Positions 62,596 through 64,000 of a DNA stretch of 64,000 bases are shown piece after piece. The DNA lies in contig NC_134644.1 in the NCBI RefSeq assembly GCF_030463565.1, positions 97,336,765 to 97,400,764 on the forward strand, written 5' to 3'. The DNA is from Pelecanus crispus (taxonomy: Eukaryota; Chordata; Aves; Pelecaniformes; Pelecanidae). Numbering within the stretch: position 1 is the first letter of the stretch; every line of letters begins with the position of its first letter. The translations under genes and the position numbers were made by a program. The notes below the pieces were generated by a model. That model had not been told where the DNA came from. It made no database searches and saw only the letters and a program-made list of their open reading frames with translations.

Positions 62596-64000
62596 ATGAT
62601 ATTAGTTCATCTGATCTGTACCATGTTCTTTTCTTGGCTGTGCATGTTAAAGCTTGGTGTTGGTCTGTGCATTGCGCTATGCTCTGTAGTGATTAAGGAT
62701 GTTTTGATTGGGAGGTTCCTTATCAAAATCCTGACCTTGAGCATGGTTTTGTATCTGGGTTTTATACACAAGTCATTACTGTACTTCGGGTACCACCTCA
62801 TGGAGAGAGTTAGCAATTATACCTTTCCCTCGGAGACGTTTGTTGTGGAGGAACTACAGAATGGCACCTTCATTACCTTATTCTATAATGCTTCCTCCCT
62901 CATTACAGAAAGTTTTCAGTATTTTGAACATCCCTGGGCAGTTAAGATACTTCTATTGATACTTCTTGGGAATATTGTTTTGGTTTTGACAAAGGTTAGT
63001 AAGCAATTTAAGAATATCATCCAGAGATCTGCCCCAAGGCTGGAGAGTTATGAGTGGCAGGGTGTGTGGGATCGTATGCGCAAGTACCTAGGGCAGTGGG
63101 GACCTCCAGTGTTTTGGAACTTCACCCCTGAACAAGTGCAGAATCCTGAAGAACTAGTAAAGTATTTGGAAGAAGTATGTTCTCACCCTGGCAACTCCAA
63201 AGAGACACAACTCATTGCAACATGCTGGGGACTGGCCCATGCTTATAGAGCCCTGTTCAACACTATTCAGTATCCTCAAGGGAAAGAGAGGGTCTCTGGA
63301 TCTGATGACAAAACAACAGGCACTGTGGCTACTCCAACCACAGCCATGAGCACTGTGGCTACTCCAACCACAGCCACAAGCACTGCAGCTACTCCAACAC
63401 CCACCACAGGTACTGCAGCCACTCCAACCCCAGTGGCAGGCACTGCAGCTAAACCAGAGAACCAACCTGCGCGGGTATCAGTTGCCCCTATACAGAAGAA
63501 AAAATACACGAGGAAATCAGTTCGTTTAGTAAGGGATGAAGATGAACCAGGGCCATCACGAGAACCAGAGGAGGAAGAACCCATAAATCAGATGGTGACC
63601 ACCCGATCCCTATCCCTGAGTGAGCTGCGAGATATGCGAAAAGATTTCGGTCGTCATCCAGGCGAACACATCATCACCTGGCTGCTCCGATGCTGGGATA
63701 ACGGGGCCAGTAGCCTGGATTTAGAGGGTAGGGAAGCCAAGCAGCTGGGATCCCTTTCCAGGGAAGGGGGCATTGACAAAGCAATTGGAAAAGGGGCAAA
63801 ACTGCTCAGCCTCTGGAGGCGACTTCTGTCAAGTGTGAAGGAAAGGTATCCCTTCAAGGAGGATGTTTTATACCGCCCAAACAAATGGACCACCGTAGAG
63901 AAAGGTATCCCGTACCTGAGGGAATTAGGCGTGCTGGAGGTGATTTACAGTGACCTGAATGATGAACAGTTAAGCAAAGACCCAGATGAAGTCAGGTGCA
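62596..64000 (+). CDS. Endogenous retrovirus first ORF: Gag-like with N-terminal membrane segments (partial, runs off window)
   Basis: First ORF after the LTR and primer site, so the gag position. It is open for 468 codons from the ATG at 62596 to the window edge with no stop; an in-frame TAA lies just upstream (62581). Residues 1-65 contain long hydrophobic stretches. Residues 73-100 carry three N-glycosylation sequons (NYT, NGT, NAS), and 114-132 is a second clear hydrophobic segment followed by basic residues. Residues 240-286 are a Thr/Ala/Pro tandem repeat, then a basic patch (KKKYTRKSVR) and an acidic run (REPEEEEP). From about 334 a Gag-like part begins (TTRSLSLSELRDMRKDFGRH), which I recall as common in bird genomes. 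Gag assignment rests on position and that recall. No protease, polymerase or envelope gene is visible in the window. Confidence 0.65.
   Translation, partial: MILVHLICTMFFSWLCMLKLGVGLCIALCSVVIKDVLIGRFLIKILTLSMVLYLGFIHKSLLYFGYHLMERVSNYTFPSETFVVEELQNGTFITLFYNASSLITESFQYFEHPWAVKILLLILLGNIVLVLTKVSKQFKNIIQRSAPRLESYEWQGVWDRMRKYLGQWGPPVFWNFTPEQVQNPEELVKYLEEVCSHPGNSKETQLIATCWGLAHAYRALFNTIQYPQGKERVSGSDDKTTGTVATPTTAMSTVATPTTATSTAATPTPTTGTAATPTPVAGTAAKPENQPARVSVAPIQKKKYTRKSVRLVRDEDEPGPSREPEEEEPINQMVTTRSLSLSELRDMRKDFGRHPGEHIITWLLRCWDNGASSLDLEGREAKQLGSLSREGGIDKAIGKGAKLLSLWRRLLSSVKERYPFKEDVLYRPNKWTTVEKGIPYLRELGVLEVIYSDLNDEQLSKDPDEVRC
63313..63453 (+). repeat. Coding tandem repeat, about 30-33-base unit
   Basis: Four to five imperfect units around the words GCACTGTGGCTACTCCAACC give a protein repeat of the type STVATPTTA/GTAATPTPV. 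It lies within the retroviral first ORF and is a likely length-polymorphic spacer. Confidence 0.85.

Noticed and set aside
63154-63893. Minus-strand open frames opposite the retroviral ORF
   Set aside because: Shadows of the plus-strand repeat (Cys/Ser- and Val-rich strings from the Thr/Ala/Pro repeat).

Overview
This window is vertebrate genomic DNA, almost certainly from a bird of the Neoaves. It is AT-rich and intron-rich, has CR1 LINEs (one ending in the avian CR1 tail of ATTCTATG repeats), and carries several copies of an endogenous-retrovirus LTR beginning TGTCCTGG and ending CCACGACA that is very common in neoavian genomes. There is no bacterial-type gene layout. The species cannot be named from the sequence.

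One host gene fills the window: DDC (aromatic-L-amino-acid decarboxylase, the PLP enzyme making dopamine and serotonin), on the minus strand from the start codon at 59528 to the stop at 5446. I located all 13 coding exons, including a 20-base microexon at 18181-18200. Together they make an uninterrupted 485-codon reading frame (1458 bases with the stop). The key residues fall at mammalian numbering: His192, Asp271, Lys303 (Schiff-base lysine) and Tyr332. Residue 82 is Ala where mammals have Thr.

Layout: 1-387 is the end of an unrelated LTR. 766-1899 is an old minus-strand solo LTR split by a younger plus-strand solo LTR of the same family (1268-1806). 4405-59564 is DDC with its introns. Intron 2 (49397-59327) holds a nest of mobile elements: a long plus-strand CR1 broken by a second CR1 (about 54457-55388) and, further along, by a solo LTR (56763-57304) in the same orientation as DDC. 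59565-64000 lies upstream of the coding start. It holds a CR1 3' fragment (60733-61379) and the 5' end of an endogenous retrovirus: LTR 61936-62502, a tRNA-Lys primer-binding site at 62511, and a first open reading frame from 62596 that is still open at the window edge.

The non-standard part is the retrovirus. Its LTR has a consensus CRE (TGACGTCA) just upstream of a TATA box, and both are also intact in the intronic DDC-sense copy. The first ORF starts with two hydrophobic segments flanking a stretch with three N-glycosylation sequons, then a Thr/Ala/Pro tandem repeat, before the Gag-like part. The DDC non-coding first exon(s) and neural or non-neural promoters were not identified.
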